Assembly: GCA_003648085.1 (NCBI GenBank) | Contig: QMOC01000058.1 | Span: 1-9,535, forward strand | Length of the DNA: 9,535 nucleotides | Direction of reading: 5' to 3' | Source of the DNA: Chloroflexota bacterium | GTDB taxonomy: Bacteria > Chloroflexota > Anaerolineae > B4-G1 | Shown: one piece after another, positions 1 to 6,223 of the stretch | Numbering within the stretch: position 1 is the first letter of the stretch | How the letters are laid out: every line of letters starts with the position of its first letter | Notes under the pieces: generated by a model | What the model saw: the letters and a program-made list of their open reading frames with translations, nothing else | The model's database searches: none | Told to the model about the DNA's origin: nothing | Translations under genes and position numbers: made by a program

Positions 1-1273
1 CCTCGCGCCCCACCGCCTCCGTCCCCGCCAGCGCCTCGACGTAACTCTGGGTGAAGCGCAGGTTGCACACCGGCGTCGTCAGTTCGCCATGCTCGATGAG
101 GAACGTGCCATCGCGGGTCATCCCCGTTGTTACTGCCTCGCGGGGATGGACGGTGCGGGTGTACCAGAAGCGGGTGACGTAAAGGCCCCGCTCCGTCGTG
201 GCGATCATATCCTCTAGTGTGCTATCCCCGGTGCCCATAAAGGCGTGCAGCGGGATGGGACCGAGGCGGGCGGAGGTGAGCCAGGGGCTGAACGGGTTGG
301 CAGCCGGCAGCGCGTGGCCCGTGGATTCCTTCCCCTCTCTGGTCGCCCGCGCCCGGTCGTAAACCGCCTCCCCGACCACTCCGCCGCGCACGATCTCGAC
401 CCGCCGGCGGGGCAGCCCCTCAAAGTCGAAGGGCAGAGGCCAGCCGGCCGGGTCCAGGCCGTCGTCCCAGATGGAGATGAGCGGTGACAGCAACTGCTCC
501 CCCTGTCGCCCGCTCATCCAACTCCGCCCCTCCTGCACGTAGATTGCACCGGCGGCGACACTCAGCGTCGCGAGCAGGTCGTGGGCGGCGTAAGGCTCCA
601 GCACGACCGGGTATACGCCCGGCTCCAGGGGCTGGGGGTCGCGGCTGCGCAGCGCCTTGTTGATGGCCTCCTGGCCCAGCGCGACCGCGTCCACATCCGC
701 TACCTTCCACGATGCACCGGCGGCGAAGCCCGAACTGTCCTCGGTCATCACCACCGTCGTCAGATCGGCCTCCGTGGCGGGGTGATAAGCGAAGAGGCCG
801 TGGCTATTGGCGACGGCGTATTCGTGGACGGCGGTGCGGAAGGCTCCGGCGGCGACGCAGCCTGCCTCCTCCGCTCGTCGGCAGATCATGCGCACGGTTC
901 GCGCTCGCTCGATGGGTGTATATCTGGCGGTGGTTTCGTCGAAGGCCATGACCTCCGGCACGCTGACGGGGCCCGGCAGGCCGGGGAAGTCGGGGTCCTC
1001 AGGCCGGAGTTTAGCGGCGGCAATGGCGGCCTGGACCGCCCGTTCCAGTCCTGTGTCGGTCAGGTCATTGGTCACCCCCACGCCCACGCGGTGCCCCAGC
1101 ACGGCGCGCACTGCCACGTAGCGGTTGGTCTCTGCCACGTGCTGGTGGATACCGTTGTTGGCGAAGCGGGTCAACTGTTCGTCCAGCCCTAGCAGCACCA
1201 CCTCGGTCTCGTCGGCTGAAGAGAGCGAGAGCACCCGCTTGAGCAGCATCTCGGTCCGTGTGCCTCCGATCAC
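1..1273 (-). CDS. TldD/PmbA (TldE-type) peptidase-family protein, C-terminus cut by window edge
   Basis: The minus strand reads open for 424 codons from a GTG at 1273 to the left edge, so the last few tens of residues are missing (family members are about 440-450 aa). The start is set by an AAGGAG seven bases before the GTG; the first ATG is eight codons further in. The protein begins MIGGTRTEMLLKRVL. Its middle has the family's NSHGLFAYH stretch, and its end has FWYTRTVHP, TGMTRDGTF and NLRFTQS, which are hallmark blocks of the TldD/PmbA family. I see no HExxxH zinc motif, so this looks like the TldE/PmbA subunit, which in characterised pairs works with a zinc-bearing TldD to degrade unfolded peptides or mature peptide substrates in the cytoplasm. 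No TldD partner is visible; it could lie beyond the left edge. The gene follows the PDZ gene by 75 bases on the same strand and may share its transcript. The family call is firm, the subunit type less so. Confidence 0.88.
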   Translation of the reverse strand, partial: MIGGTRTEMLLKRVLSLSSADETEVVLLGLDEQLTRFANNGIHQHVAETNRYVAVRAVLGHRVGVGVTNDLTDTGLERAVQAAIAAAKLRPEDPDFPGLPGPVSVPEVMAFDETTARYTPIERARTVRMICRRAEEAGCVAAGAFRTAVHEYAVANSHGLFAYHPATEADLTTVVMTEDSSGFAAGASWKVADVDAVALGQEAINKALRSRDPQPLEPGVYPVVLEPYAAHDLLATLSVAAGAIYVQEGRSWMSGRQGEQLLSPLISIWDDGLDPAGWPLPFDFEGLPRRRVEIVRGGVVGEAVYDRARATREGKESTGHALPAANPFSPWLTSARLGPIPLHAFMGTGDSTLEDMIATTERGLYVTRFWYTRTVHPREAVTTGMTRDGTFLIEHGELTTPVCNLRFTQSYVEALAGTEAVGRE

Positions 1274-1348
1274 GTTCCTGCTCCTTCCCAATCCAGCATG
1301 ACGCGGCGCTACAGGAGGGTGAGCGGCCCGCCAATGGCGTCCTGCTCA

Positions 1349-2254
1349 TCACCCTTCCCAGGTCGTCTCTGGCTCCGCTGGGGTCGGCCATTCGTCCAGC
1401 CTGACCTCAATCTCCTGCTCCCGCCCATGCCGCTCGATGGTCAGCGCCACTGTGTCGCCCGGCTCGTGGGCAGCGATGAGGTTCACCAAGGGCGTCTCGG
1501 TGGTCACATCTTCGCCATCCACCGCCAGGATGAGGTCACCTTCGCGCAGGCCCGCCCTCTCAGCGGGGCTCTCCGGGACGACCTCTAGTACTTCCGCGCC
1601 TTCCTCCAGTTGGCGGACGCGCACGCCCAGGAAAGGCCGCCGGTCGGGCCACTCCCAATCCGGTGGCAGCGGCCATCCCTCCGGCGGGCGAGGCCATTCG
1701 GGTGGCATAGGGAACTCGCCCGGCGGGATGGTGAAGCGTTCTCCGAAGGTAATCCGCCCGCCCAGTGTGACTTTTAGTTCAAGTTCTTCGCTATCCTGCC
1801 GCACACGCAACTCGACTTCGTCCCAGGGTTCGTGTTCCAGGATGCGAGCGGCCAGGTCAGGATATCCCTCGCCCACCGGCTCACCGTCCACAGCCAGGAT
1901 CATGTCCCCCTCGTGCAGACCGGCCTCGTCGGCGGGGCTACCTGGGTCCACCTCTACGATCCGCGCTCCCTCTTCGACCGTCTCGTAACGCACCCCCAGG
2001 TAGGGGCGCAGTTCCACCCCCGGCTCCTCTTCTTCTGGAGGTGCTTCAGGTGGCTTCTGTTCCTCCCCCCTGGGGGGCTGTGGTAGTGGGACTTCGGCGT
2101 GCGGCTGGATTTGGGCGGCCTGAGTGCGCCCGATGGCATAGCCGGTCGCCCCGCCGAGCACGAGTCCCACCACGCCACACAGCGCTGCCACGAGCAGTGC
2201 CGCTACGATGATCCCAATCATCTGACATCCACTCAACCCACTGCCCTTGTCCAT
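1349..2254 (-). CDS. Membrane-anchored protein with two PDZ domains
   Basis: This is a 301-aa protein starting at an ATG with GGGAGG six bases upstream. Residues about 12-41 form one glycine- and alanine-rich hydrophobic helix. A proline/glutamate-rich linker follows (about 51-80). PDZ domain 1 spans roughly 83-167 (PYLGVRY, VDPGSPADEAGLHEGDMIL, AVDGEPV). A Pro/Trp-rich spacer covers about 176-204. PDZ domain 2 spans roughly 206-288 (PFLGVRV, VPESPAERAGLREGDLIL, AVDGEDV). The PDZ pair resembles that of HtrA/DegP proteins, but there is no trypsin-like domain or Ser-His-Asp triad, so it is not a protease by itself. An extracytoplasmic scaffold or peptide-binding role is inferred, with the short N-terminus inside the cell. 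It is probably transcribed from the promoter at 2334-2362, with the tldE-like gene downstream. The domain call is strong; the role is unknown. Confidence 0.85.
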   Translation of the reverse strand: MDKGSGLSGCQMIGIIVAALLVAALCGVVGLVLGGATGYAIGRTQAAQIQPHAEVPLPQPPRGEEQKPPEAPPEEEEPGVELRPYLGVRYETVEEGARIVEVDPGSPADEAGLHEGDMILAVDGEPVGEGYPDLAARILEHEPWDEVELRVRQDSEELELKVTLGGRITFGERFTIPPGEFPMPPEWPRPPEGWPLPPDWEWPDRRPFLGVRVRQLEEGAEVLEVVPESPAERAGLREGDLILAVDGEDVTTETPLVNLIAAHEPGDTVALTIERHGREQEIEVRLDEWPTPAEPETTWEG

Positions 2255-2333
2255 CTCACACCTCCCAAAGCATGGTCTTTTTCCACCGAGAGCAGAGCGG
2301 TTCCGCTAACTGCCCTTCAAGCATACCTTGTGT

Positions 2334-2362
2334 AGTATAACGCCATGTGGCGTATAGCACAA
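2334..2362 (-). promoter_or_regulatory. Putative sigma-70 promoter for the PDZ/tldE-like genes
   Basis: On the minus strand there is a TTGTGC -35 box (2357-2362), a 17-base spacer and a TATACT -10 box (2334-2339), about 80 bases before the PDZ start codon. The dnaN promoter has the same two hexamers and the same spacing, which raises confidence in both. A palindrome fills most of the spacer. Confidence 0.6.
2340..2353. promoter_or_regulatory. Palindrome in promoter spacer, candidate operator
   Basis: ACGCCA-TG-TGGCGT is an inverted repeat with 6-bp arms and a 2-bp centre. It lies wholly between the -10 and -35 boxes of the minus-strand promoter. That is a typical place for a repressor, or for a MerR-type regulator that acts on the spacer. 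No regulator gene is adjacent, so the binding protein is unknown. Confidence 0.4.
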
Positions 2363-2379
2363 GCGACCGAACGGCCATA

Positions 2380-2395
2380 CGTTTCACGTGAAAAC
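2380..2395. promoter_or_regulatory. parS: parS-like centromere site (ParB/Spo0J binding)
   Basis: The site CGTTTCACGTGAAAAC contains the perfect 12-bp palindrome TTTCACGTGAAA and matches 13 of 16 bases of the widely conserved bacterial parS consensus TGTTTCACGTGAAACA. The three mismatches are in the outer two positions on each side. It is intergenic, 18 bp upstream of the minus-strand -35 box. ParB bound here would nucleate the chromosome-segregation complex with ParA/Soj and load SMC. No parA or parB gene is in the window. parS sites usually cluster near the replication origin, which fits with dnaN about 2.2 kb away. Confidence 0.75.
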
Positions 2396-2426
2396 TAGAC
2401 ATAACTATCCTTCTATGAATGGTCAC

Positions 2427-2454
2427 TTGCGTCTCTTCTCAGATTCCCTATAAT
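2427..2454 (+). promoter_or_regulatory. Putative sigma-70 promoter for the 12-residue-repeat protein
   Basis: A consensus TATAAT -10 box (2449-2454) is preceded by TTGCGT (2427-2432) with a 16-base spacer. This predicts a 5' leader of about 78 bases before the ATG at 2539. The -10 box is perfect and the -35 box only half-matching. Confidence 0.5.
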
Positions 2455-2538
2455 TGTCCTCGTGATCAAACCAGGGATGCACCAGTCCAGTCTGCTGGCT
2501 GAGCCTGCCTCCCCAATCGCGAGCACAAGGAGGTTTAC

Positions 2539-3168
2539 ATGGAACGGCTGAAACATTTCTGGAGTGCTTTCAGGGATATTGCCATTATCTTCTCCTTCAT
2601 CGTCAACCTGGTCCTGGTCGTTACGCTGCTGGTGATAAGTATACCGGCTCTCCACGCTGCCTTTGCGCTCAAAGTCGGCTTAGTCGAGCCGCTGCTGGAT
2701 GACCTGGATGCGGCCTTCGTCGGGCTGGGCGAGGCCACGATTGATACCACGATACCCATAAGCGAGCCCATCTCCATCCAATTCGACCTGCCGCTCGATC
2801 AGCCTATGCCGATAGACTTCCAGTTGGCGATTGACCAGAGCACGACCGTTGTGTTGGAGCAGCCGGTGCCGCTCAACATGCCGGCTCAGTTCAATCTACC
2901 TGGTGGTGGCGGTGTGATCAACGGTCAGGTCTCCCTCTCCCTACCGGCCGGCATGCGCCTACCGGTTCACCTGAGCATGGTCGTGCCGGTCAGCCAGACC
3001 ATTCCGGTGCGTATGAACGTGCCGGTCAGCGAAACCATCCCCATCCAGATGAGCGTGCCGGTGCGCATCAAACTGGGGGAGGCGGGATTAGATCCAGCGG
3101 TGGAGGAACTGCGGGCGGTCTTTCAGCCACTACGAGAGCAGATTGAGAGCCTGCCGGATGGGTTTTAG
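2539..3168 (+). CDS. Unknown single-TM protein with 12-residue beta-type repeats
   Basis: This 209-aa protein starts at an ATG with AAGGAGG five bases upstream. One hydrophobic helix covers about residues 13-40. A short spacer (41-70) is followed by a region at about 72-178 that reads as consecutive 12-residue units of alternating hydrophobic and polar residues, for example LPLDQPMPIDFQ, VPVSQTIPVRMN and VPVSETIPIQMS. A GGGG break sits at about 122-125. Residues 185-203 look like an amphipathic helix. The alternation and regular period suggest stacked or extended beta strands outside the membrane, but that is inference. I recognise no enzyme motif and no named family. It heads a plus-strand group with the methyltransferase 52 bases downstream. 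Confidence 0.7.
   Translation: MERLKHFWSAFRDIAIIFSFIVNLVLVVTLLVISIPALHAAFALKVGLVEPLLDDLDAAFVGLGEATIDTTIPISEPISIQFDLPLDQPMPIDFQLAIDQSTTVVLEQPVPLNMPAQFNLPGGGGVINGQVSLSLPAGMRLPVHLSMVVPVSQTIPVRMNVPVSETIPIQMSVPVRIKLGEAGLDPAVEELRAVFQPLREQIESLPDGF
2983..3054 (+). repeat. Two tandem 36-bp coding repeats
   Basis: Positions 2983-3018 and 3019-3054 are adjacent 36-base units, both beginning GTGCCGGTCAGC, encoding VPVSQTIPVRMN and VPVSETIPIQMS. A third unit starts the same way (GTGCCGGT at 3055) and then diverges. The DNA similarity suggests recent duplication within an older, more diverged 12-residue series that extends upstream. Confidence 0.7.
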
Positions 3169-3220
3169 GTCGGCCGAGGCACTTCATGCCCCGGCGGGTA
3201 CTGCGGAGTGCACTTAGCGG

Positions 3221-4135
3221 ATGACTCAGCATCCCATCTGTGATTACGAAGGCTCCGCCTACCGTACCGAGTTCTGGGGACAGGGGCGGGAGTACGAGGA
3301 CGCGGTCGAGCGGGCGGCGCTGCGGCGGCTGCTGCCCCCCGCCGGCCGTCGCATCGTCGAGATCGGCGCCGGCTACGGGCGGCTCGTCCCCCTCTACAAC
3401 GGCTACGATGAGGTAGTGCTTTTCGACTACGCACTCTCACAGTTGCAGCAGGCCCGGGAACGATGGGGGAATGCCGGCTCTGGCGGTCGGCCCCGTTACG
3501 TCTACGTCGCCGGCGACTTTTACCAGTTGCCTTTCACTCCTGGCCTGTTTGACACGGTGACGATGGTGCGGACGCTTCACCACGCCGCCGACGCACCGGC
3601 AGTGCTGCGCGGCGTGGCTCAGATCCTTGCGCCCGGTGGCGCGTTTGTGTTGGAGTTCGCCAACAAGCGCAACCTGAAAGCCATCCTGCGCTACCTGCTG
3701 CGGCGGCAGGAATGGTCCCCCTTCGATCGGGAGCCGGTGGAGTTTGTGCAACTGAACTTCAACTTCCATCCGGCCTGGATGCGAGAGCGGTTGGCTGAGG
3801 TTGGGTTGACTGTCAGGCGGCAGTTGGCGGTCTCGTTTTTCCGCCTCGGTTTTCTCAAGCGCGTAGTGCCCATAGTGCTGCTCGTATCGCTTGACCGGCT
3901 GCTACAGCCGACAGGCATGCTGTGGCAACTGACGCCCAGCGTCTTCGTGCGCTGTGAGGCCCCCGCCGAAAAGTCGGCCGCACCACCGGGCGCTTTCTTC
4001 CGTTGCACCATCTGCGGTTCGATCATGCTGGTAGACGAGGGAGAGGCGCTATCTTGCATTGATTGTGGAGCGCGCTTCGCGGTGCACGATGGCATCTACG
4101 ATTTCAAGGCGCCGCTTGCTGGAGACGCGAGATGA
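3221..4135 (+). CDS. Class I SAM-dependent methyltransferase with C-terminal zinc ribbon
   Basis: A 304-aa protein. Motif I is clear (IVEIGAGYGRL, residues 45-55), followed by the acidic strand-2 end VLFDY (66-70), AGDFYQLPF (97-105) and LAPGGAFVLEF (136-146), an arrangement typical of Methyltransf_11/UbiE-like Rossmann methyltransferases. After the fold (to about 245) and a short linker comes a four-cysteine ribbon: CTIC (262-265) and CIDC (279-282), ending GIYDF. This resembles a Trm112-like or DUF951-like small zinc domain. The substrate is not evident: small molecule, lipid, RNA and protein are all possible. The start has no strong ribosome site (a GGAG lies 12 bases upstream). The stop overlaps the ATG of the next gene (ATGA), indicating translational coupling. 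Methyltransferase call firm; target unknown. Confidence 0.85.
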   Translation: MTQHPICDYEGSAYRTEFWGQGREYEDAVERAALRRLLPPAGRRIVEIGAGYGRLVPLYNGYDEVVLFDYALSQLQQARERWGNAGSGGRPRYVYVAGDFYQLPFTPGLFDTVTMVRTLHHAADAPAVLRGVAQILAPGGAFVLEFANKRNLKAILRYLLRRQEWSPFDREPVEFVQLNFNFHPAWMRERLAEVGLTVRRQLAVSFFRLGFLKRVVPIVLLVSLDRLLQPTGMLWQLTPSVFVRCEAPAEKSAAPPGAFFRCTICGSIMLVDEGEALSCIDCGARFAVHDGIYDFKAPLAGDAR

Positions 4136-4551
4136 GCAATGTGATGCGACAAGCCTTGTTCGCCGACCTGGTCTTCAACGAAGAAGGGCAGCCGGCGAAG
4201 GTGGTCTACATCGGTACAGTCCCCCACTACGCTATCCCCGACGGGGACTTTCTACGCCACGTCGAGGCCGAGTACGTGGACCGCCAGATTGTGACACGCC
4301 TGCAAGAACGCATCCTGGCGATGCGTGACATCGTCACCGAGGGAGTAATCCATATGCTTGGGCAGGAGGACCTGTTCACGCGGGCCTCGATTGAGCACGC
4401 CATCGAGCATATGGACCGCATCCTTGAGCCGGGCAACGTGGATGTGGACGAATTCCGCGCCGCGTTGTGGATGCTAAAATTTCGCGCCATCGTGAACGTG
4501 CACGGTGACGTAGTGCGGCTGGAAGTTCCCGGTTGGGAGGATGAGGGGTAG
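4132..4551 (+). CDS. Conserved-looking hypothetical protein, coupled to the methyltransferase
   Basis: This 139-aa protein starts at the ATG overlapping the methyltransferase stop by 4 bp. GGAG seven bases upstream, inside the preceding gene, supports this start over the longer in-frame ATG at 4063. It is soluble, with no TM segment or signal peptide, and rich in charged residues. The N-terminal third has beta-like stretches (KVVYIGTVPHYAIPDGDFL). The middle looks helical (VDRQIVTRLQERILAMRDIV and the IEHAIEHMDRIL stretch). The C-terminus returns to beta-type (AIVNVHGDVVRLEVPGW). I recognise no family or catalytic motif. Coupling suggests it is made in step with the methyltransferase and may be its partner, which is inference. 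Confidence 0.75.
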   Translation: MSNVMRQALFADLVFNEEGQPAKVVYIGTVPHYAIPDGDFLRHVEAEYVDRQIVTRLQERILAMRDIVTEGVIHMLGQEDLFTRASIEHAIEHMDRILEPGNVDVDEFRAALWMLKFRAIVNVHGDVVRLEVPGWEDEG

Positions 4552-4558
4552 ACGTAAC

Positions 4559-4587
4559 TTGTGCGGCTTATAGAGTTGGTGTATACT
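4559..4587 (+). promoter_or_regulatory. dnaN promoter
   Basis: TTGTGC (4559-4564), a 17-base spacer and TATACT (4582-4587) lie in the short gap after the 139-aa gene, 38 bases before the dnaN start codon. The hexamers and spacing are identical to the minus-strand promoter at 2334-2362. This gives dnaN its own transcription start independent of the upstream genes. Confidence 0.65.
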
Positions 4588-4625
4588 GACTTTGTTCTGA
4601 TCATCAATCTTCGAGGAGGGCCACA

Positions 4626-5759
4626 ATGAAGGTCTCCTGCCTGCAAGAAAACCTGGCCAAGGGCCTGAGCATCATCGGGCGAGCGGTCTCACCCCGCTCC
4701 ACATTGCCGGTGCTCGGCAATGTGCTCCTGGCGACCGATGCCGGGCGGCTCAAACTCTCCGCCACCAATCTGGAAATCGGTATCAACTGCTGGATTGGGG
4801 CGAAAGTGGAAGACGAGGGGGCGATCACCGTTCCAGCGCGCACCTTCATTGACCTGGTCAACGCGCTGCCGCCGGAGCGGGTGGATATGGAACTGATCGT
4901 GCGCACGCAGACGCTCAATCTGCGCGCCGGCCGGAGTGAAGCGAACATCAAGGGGATTGATGCACAGGAGTTCCCCATCGTGCCGGTGCCTGAGGGAGAG
5001 GGAGGTATTCCTGTCGAACCAGATGTGCTGCGCACGGCAATTTCCCAGGTCACCTTCGCCGCTGCCACCGATGAGAGCCGCCCTATTCTCACCGGGGTGC
5101 TGGCCAAGTTCGAGGACGCGCAACTCACGCTGGCCGCCGCCGATGGGTTCCGCCTCTCGGTGCGCACCGTCTCGCTGCCTCAGTCCGTCTCCGATCCTTT
5201 CAACATCATTATCCCTGCCCGGGCGCTGGTCGAACTGGGACGCATCAGTGGCGAGCAGAAGGAGCCCATTGTCATCATCATCACCCCCACCCGCAACCAG
5301 GTGCTCTTCCAACTCACCGACGTGGTGCTGGTGTCGCAATTGATTGACGGCAATTTTCCCGATTATCGGCAGATCATCCCCCGTGATTACACGACCCACA
5401 CGGTGGTGGATACGGCTGCATTCCTGAAAGCGTGCAAAACAGCGCTCATCTTCGCCCGCGACGCGGCCCACATCACGCGCCTGCACATCAAGCCGGGCAC
5501 GGAGTTGGCCCCTGGCTCTATGCTCGTCTCCGCCACCTCAGCCGAGACCGGCGACGACGTGAGCGAACTGGATGCCAGTATTGAGGGGGATGAGATTGAG
5601 ATCGCCTTCAACGTCAAATATCTGATTGATGTGCTCTCGGTGGTCGGTACCCCTCAAGTCGCACTGGATACGACCACGCCCTCCAGCCCAGGCGTCATCA
5701 GGCCCGTGGGTGACCTGAATTTCACCCACGTGATTATGCCGATGCATTTGGGACGGTAG
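4626..5759 (+). CDS. dnaN: DNA polymerase III beta subunit (sliding clamp)
   Basis: A 377-aa protein, close to the usual 365-380 aa of bacterial beta clamps. It forms the ring-shaped homodimer that tethers the replicative polymerase and binds repair factors through clamp-binding peptides. N-terminal domain: MKVSCLQENLAKGL, then STLPVLGNVLL and TNLEIGI. Domain 2: SRPILTGV (about 151-158) and ADGFRLSV (about 173-180). The domain 2/3 region has LIDGNFPDYRQIIP (about 239-252), and the C-terminus is MPMHLGR (371-377), matching the conserved MPMxL end that lines the ligand pocket. AGGAGGG five bases before the ATG fixes the start. It has its own promoter and an intrinsic terminator right after it, so it is a single-gene unit here. 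Neither dnaA nor recF is next to it, unlike the classical dnaA-dnaN-recF order. Confidence 0.97.
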   Translation: MKVSCLQENLAKGLSIIGRAVSPRSTLPVLGNVLLATDAGRLKLSATNLEIGINCWIGAKVEDEGAITVPARTFIDLVNALPPERVDMELIVRTQTLNLRAGRSEANIKGIDAQEFPIVPVPEGEGGIPVEPDVLRTAISQVTFAAATDESRPILTGVLAKFEDAQLTLAAADGFRLSVRTVSLPQSVSDPFNIIIPARALVELGRISGEQKEPIVIIITPTRNQVLFQLTDVVLVSQLIDGNFPDYRQIIPRDYTTHTVVDTAAFLKACKTALIFARDAAHITRLHIKPGTELAPGSMLVSATSAETGDDVSELDASIEGDEIEIAFNVKYLIDVLSVVGTPQVALDTTTPSSPGVIRPVGDLNFTHVIMPMHLGR

Positions 5760-5777
5760 TTTCCCTGTCAAGATGTC

Positions 5778-5816
5778 AAACGCCCTCAGAGGTACAGTCC
5801 TGAGGGCGTTTTATTT
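5778..5816 (+). terminator. Intrinsic terminator of dnaN
   Basis: A 12-bp perfect stem, AAACGCCCTCAG (5778-5789) with CTGAGGGCGTTT (5800-5811), and a 10-base loop run into TTTTATTT. It begins 18 bases after the dnaN stop. It lies between convergent genes but is clearly stronger in the plus direction; the minus-strand exit has only a short T run. The rest of the gap (5817-5881) shows nothing notable. Confidence 0.9.
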
Positions 5817-5881
5817 GATGCCAGGCGCACTTGATGTGAAGTGGAGGGCCGATGAAAGCAGCCGTGATCGAAACCCCCGGA

Positions 5882-6178
5882 CTACACCTCTTCCAGGATG
5901 GCACGAAACTCGTCGAGCGGGATCGCGGTCAGCGTCTGAGTAGTGCCTGCGCCAAAGGTCTGTGCCAACAGCGCCACCTTGGTCGCGGTCCTCGCGTCGG
6001 GGGCCTCGAAGATGTGCAGGAAGTCGTACTCGCCCAGGAGCGCGTAACTGGCGATGCGCTTGGCCTCGGGACATTGCTCCGCCAGTTTCTGCTCAAACTC
6101 CCGATCCATCTCGCCCAGATTCTTGACCTCGCCTGGACTGCGCAGCGAGACCTTTGAGAGTAGAACAAACGTCGTCAT
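5882..6178 (-). CDS. GYD-domain protein
   Basis: A 98-aa protein, the usual size for a stand-alone GYD-domain protein (a ferredoxin-like alpha/beta fold of unknown function). It begins MTTFVLLSKVSLRSPGEVKN and carries the family core LGEYDFLHIFEAPD (48-61), here with GEYD for the eponymous G-Y-D. It ends in the typical TLTAIPLDEF. Upstream of the ATG are AAAGGA (3 bases away) and GGAGG (11 bases away). The start lies 45 bases after the mutL stop on the same strand, so it is probably co-transcribed with mutL. No catalytic residues are recognisable; GYD proteins are widespread but poorly characterised. Whether the link to mutL is functional is unknown. Confidence 0.85.
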   Translation of the reverse strand: MTTFVLLSKVSLRSPGEVKNLGEMDREFEQKLAEQCPEAKRIASYALLGEYDFLHIFEAPDARTATKVALLAQTFGAGTTQTLTAIPLDEFRAILEEV

Positions 6179-6223
6179 CTGTCCTTTGTCCTCCTATCCG
6201 TCATTGTCTTGTGATCCGTCGTT

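Noticed and set aside
581..1192. A 203-codon plus-strand open frame
   Set aside because: It is antisense to the TldE-like gene, whose conserved blocks are clear on the minus strand.
2216..2254. LSGC near the N-terminus of the PDZ protein as a lipobox
   Set aside because: The cysteine (residue 10) comes before the hydrophobic helix, not after it, so it does not fit a lipoprotein signal peptide.
4063..4131. A longer in-frame start for the 139-aa protein
   Set aside because: It would lie deep in the methyltransferase zinc-ribbon region; the ATG at 4132 has GGAG and the classic 4-bp stop/start overlap.
4689..5486. A 265-codon open frame on the minus strand opposite dnaN
   Set aside because: dnaN is unambiguous on the plus strand, and the antisense product has no ribosome site or domain support.
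5778..5811. The dnaN hairpin as a bidirectional terminator for mutL-GYD
   Set aside because: In the minus direction it exits into GTTTGACATC with no real T run, so only the plus-strand call is supported; some shared use cannot be excluded.
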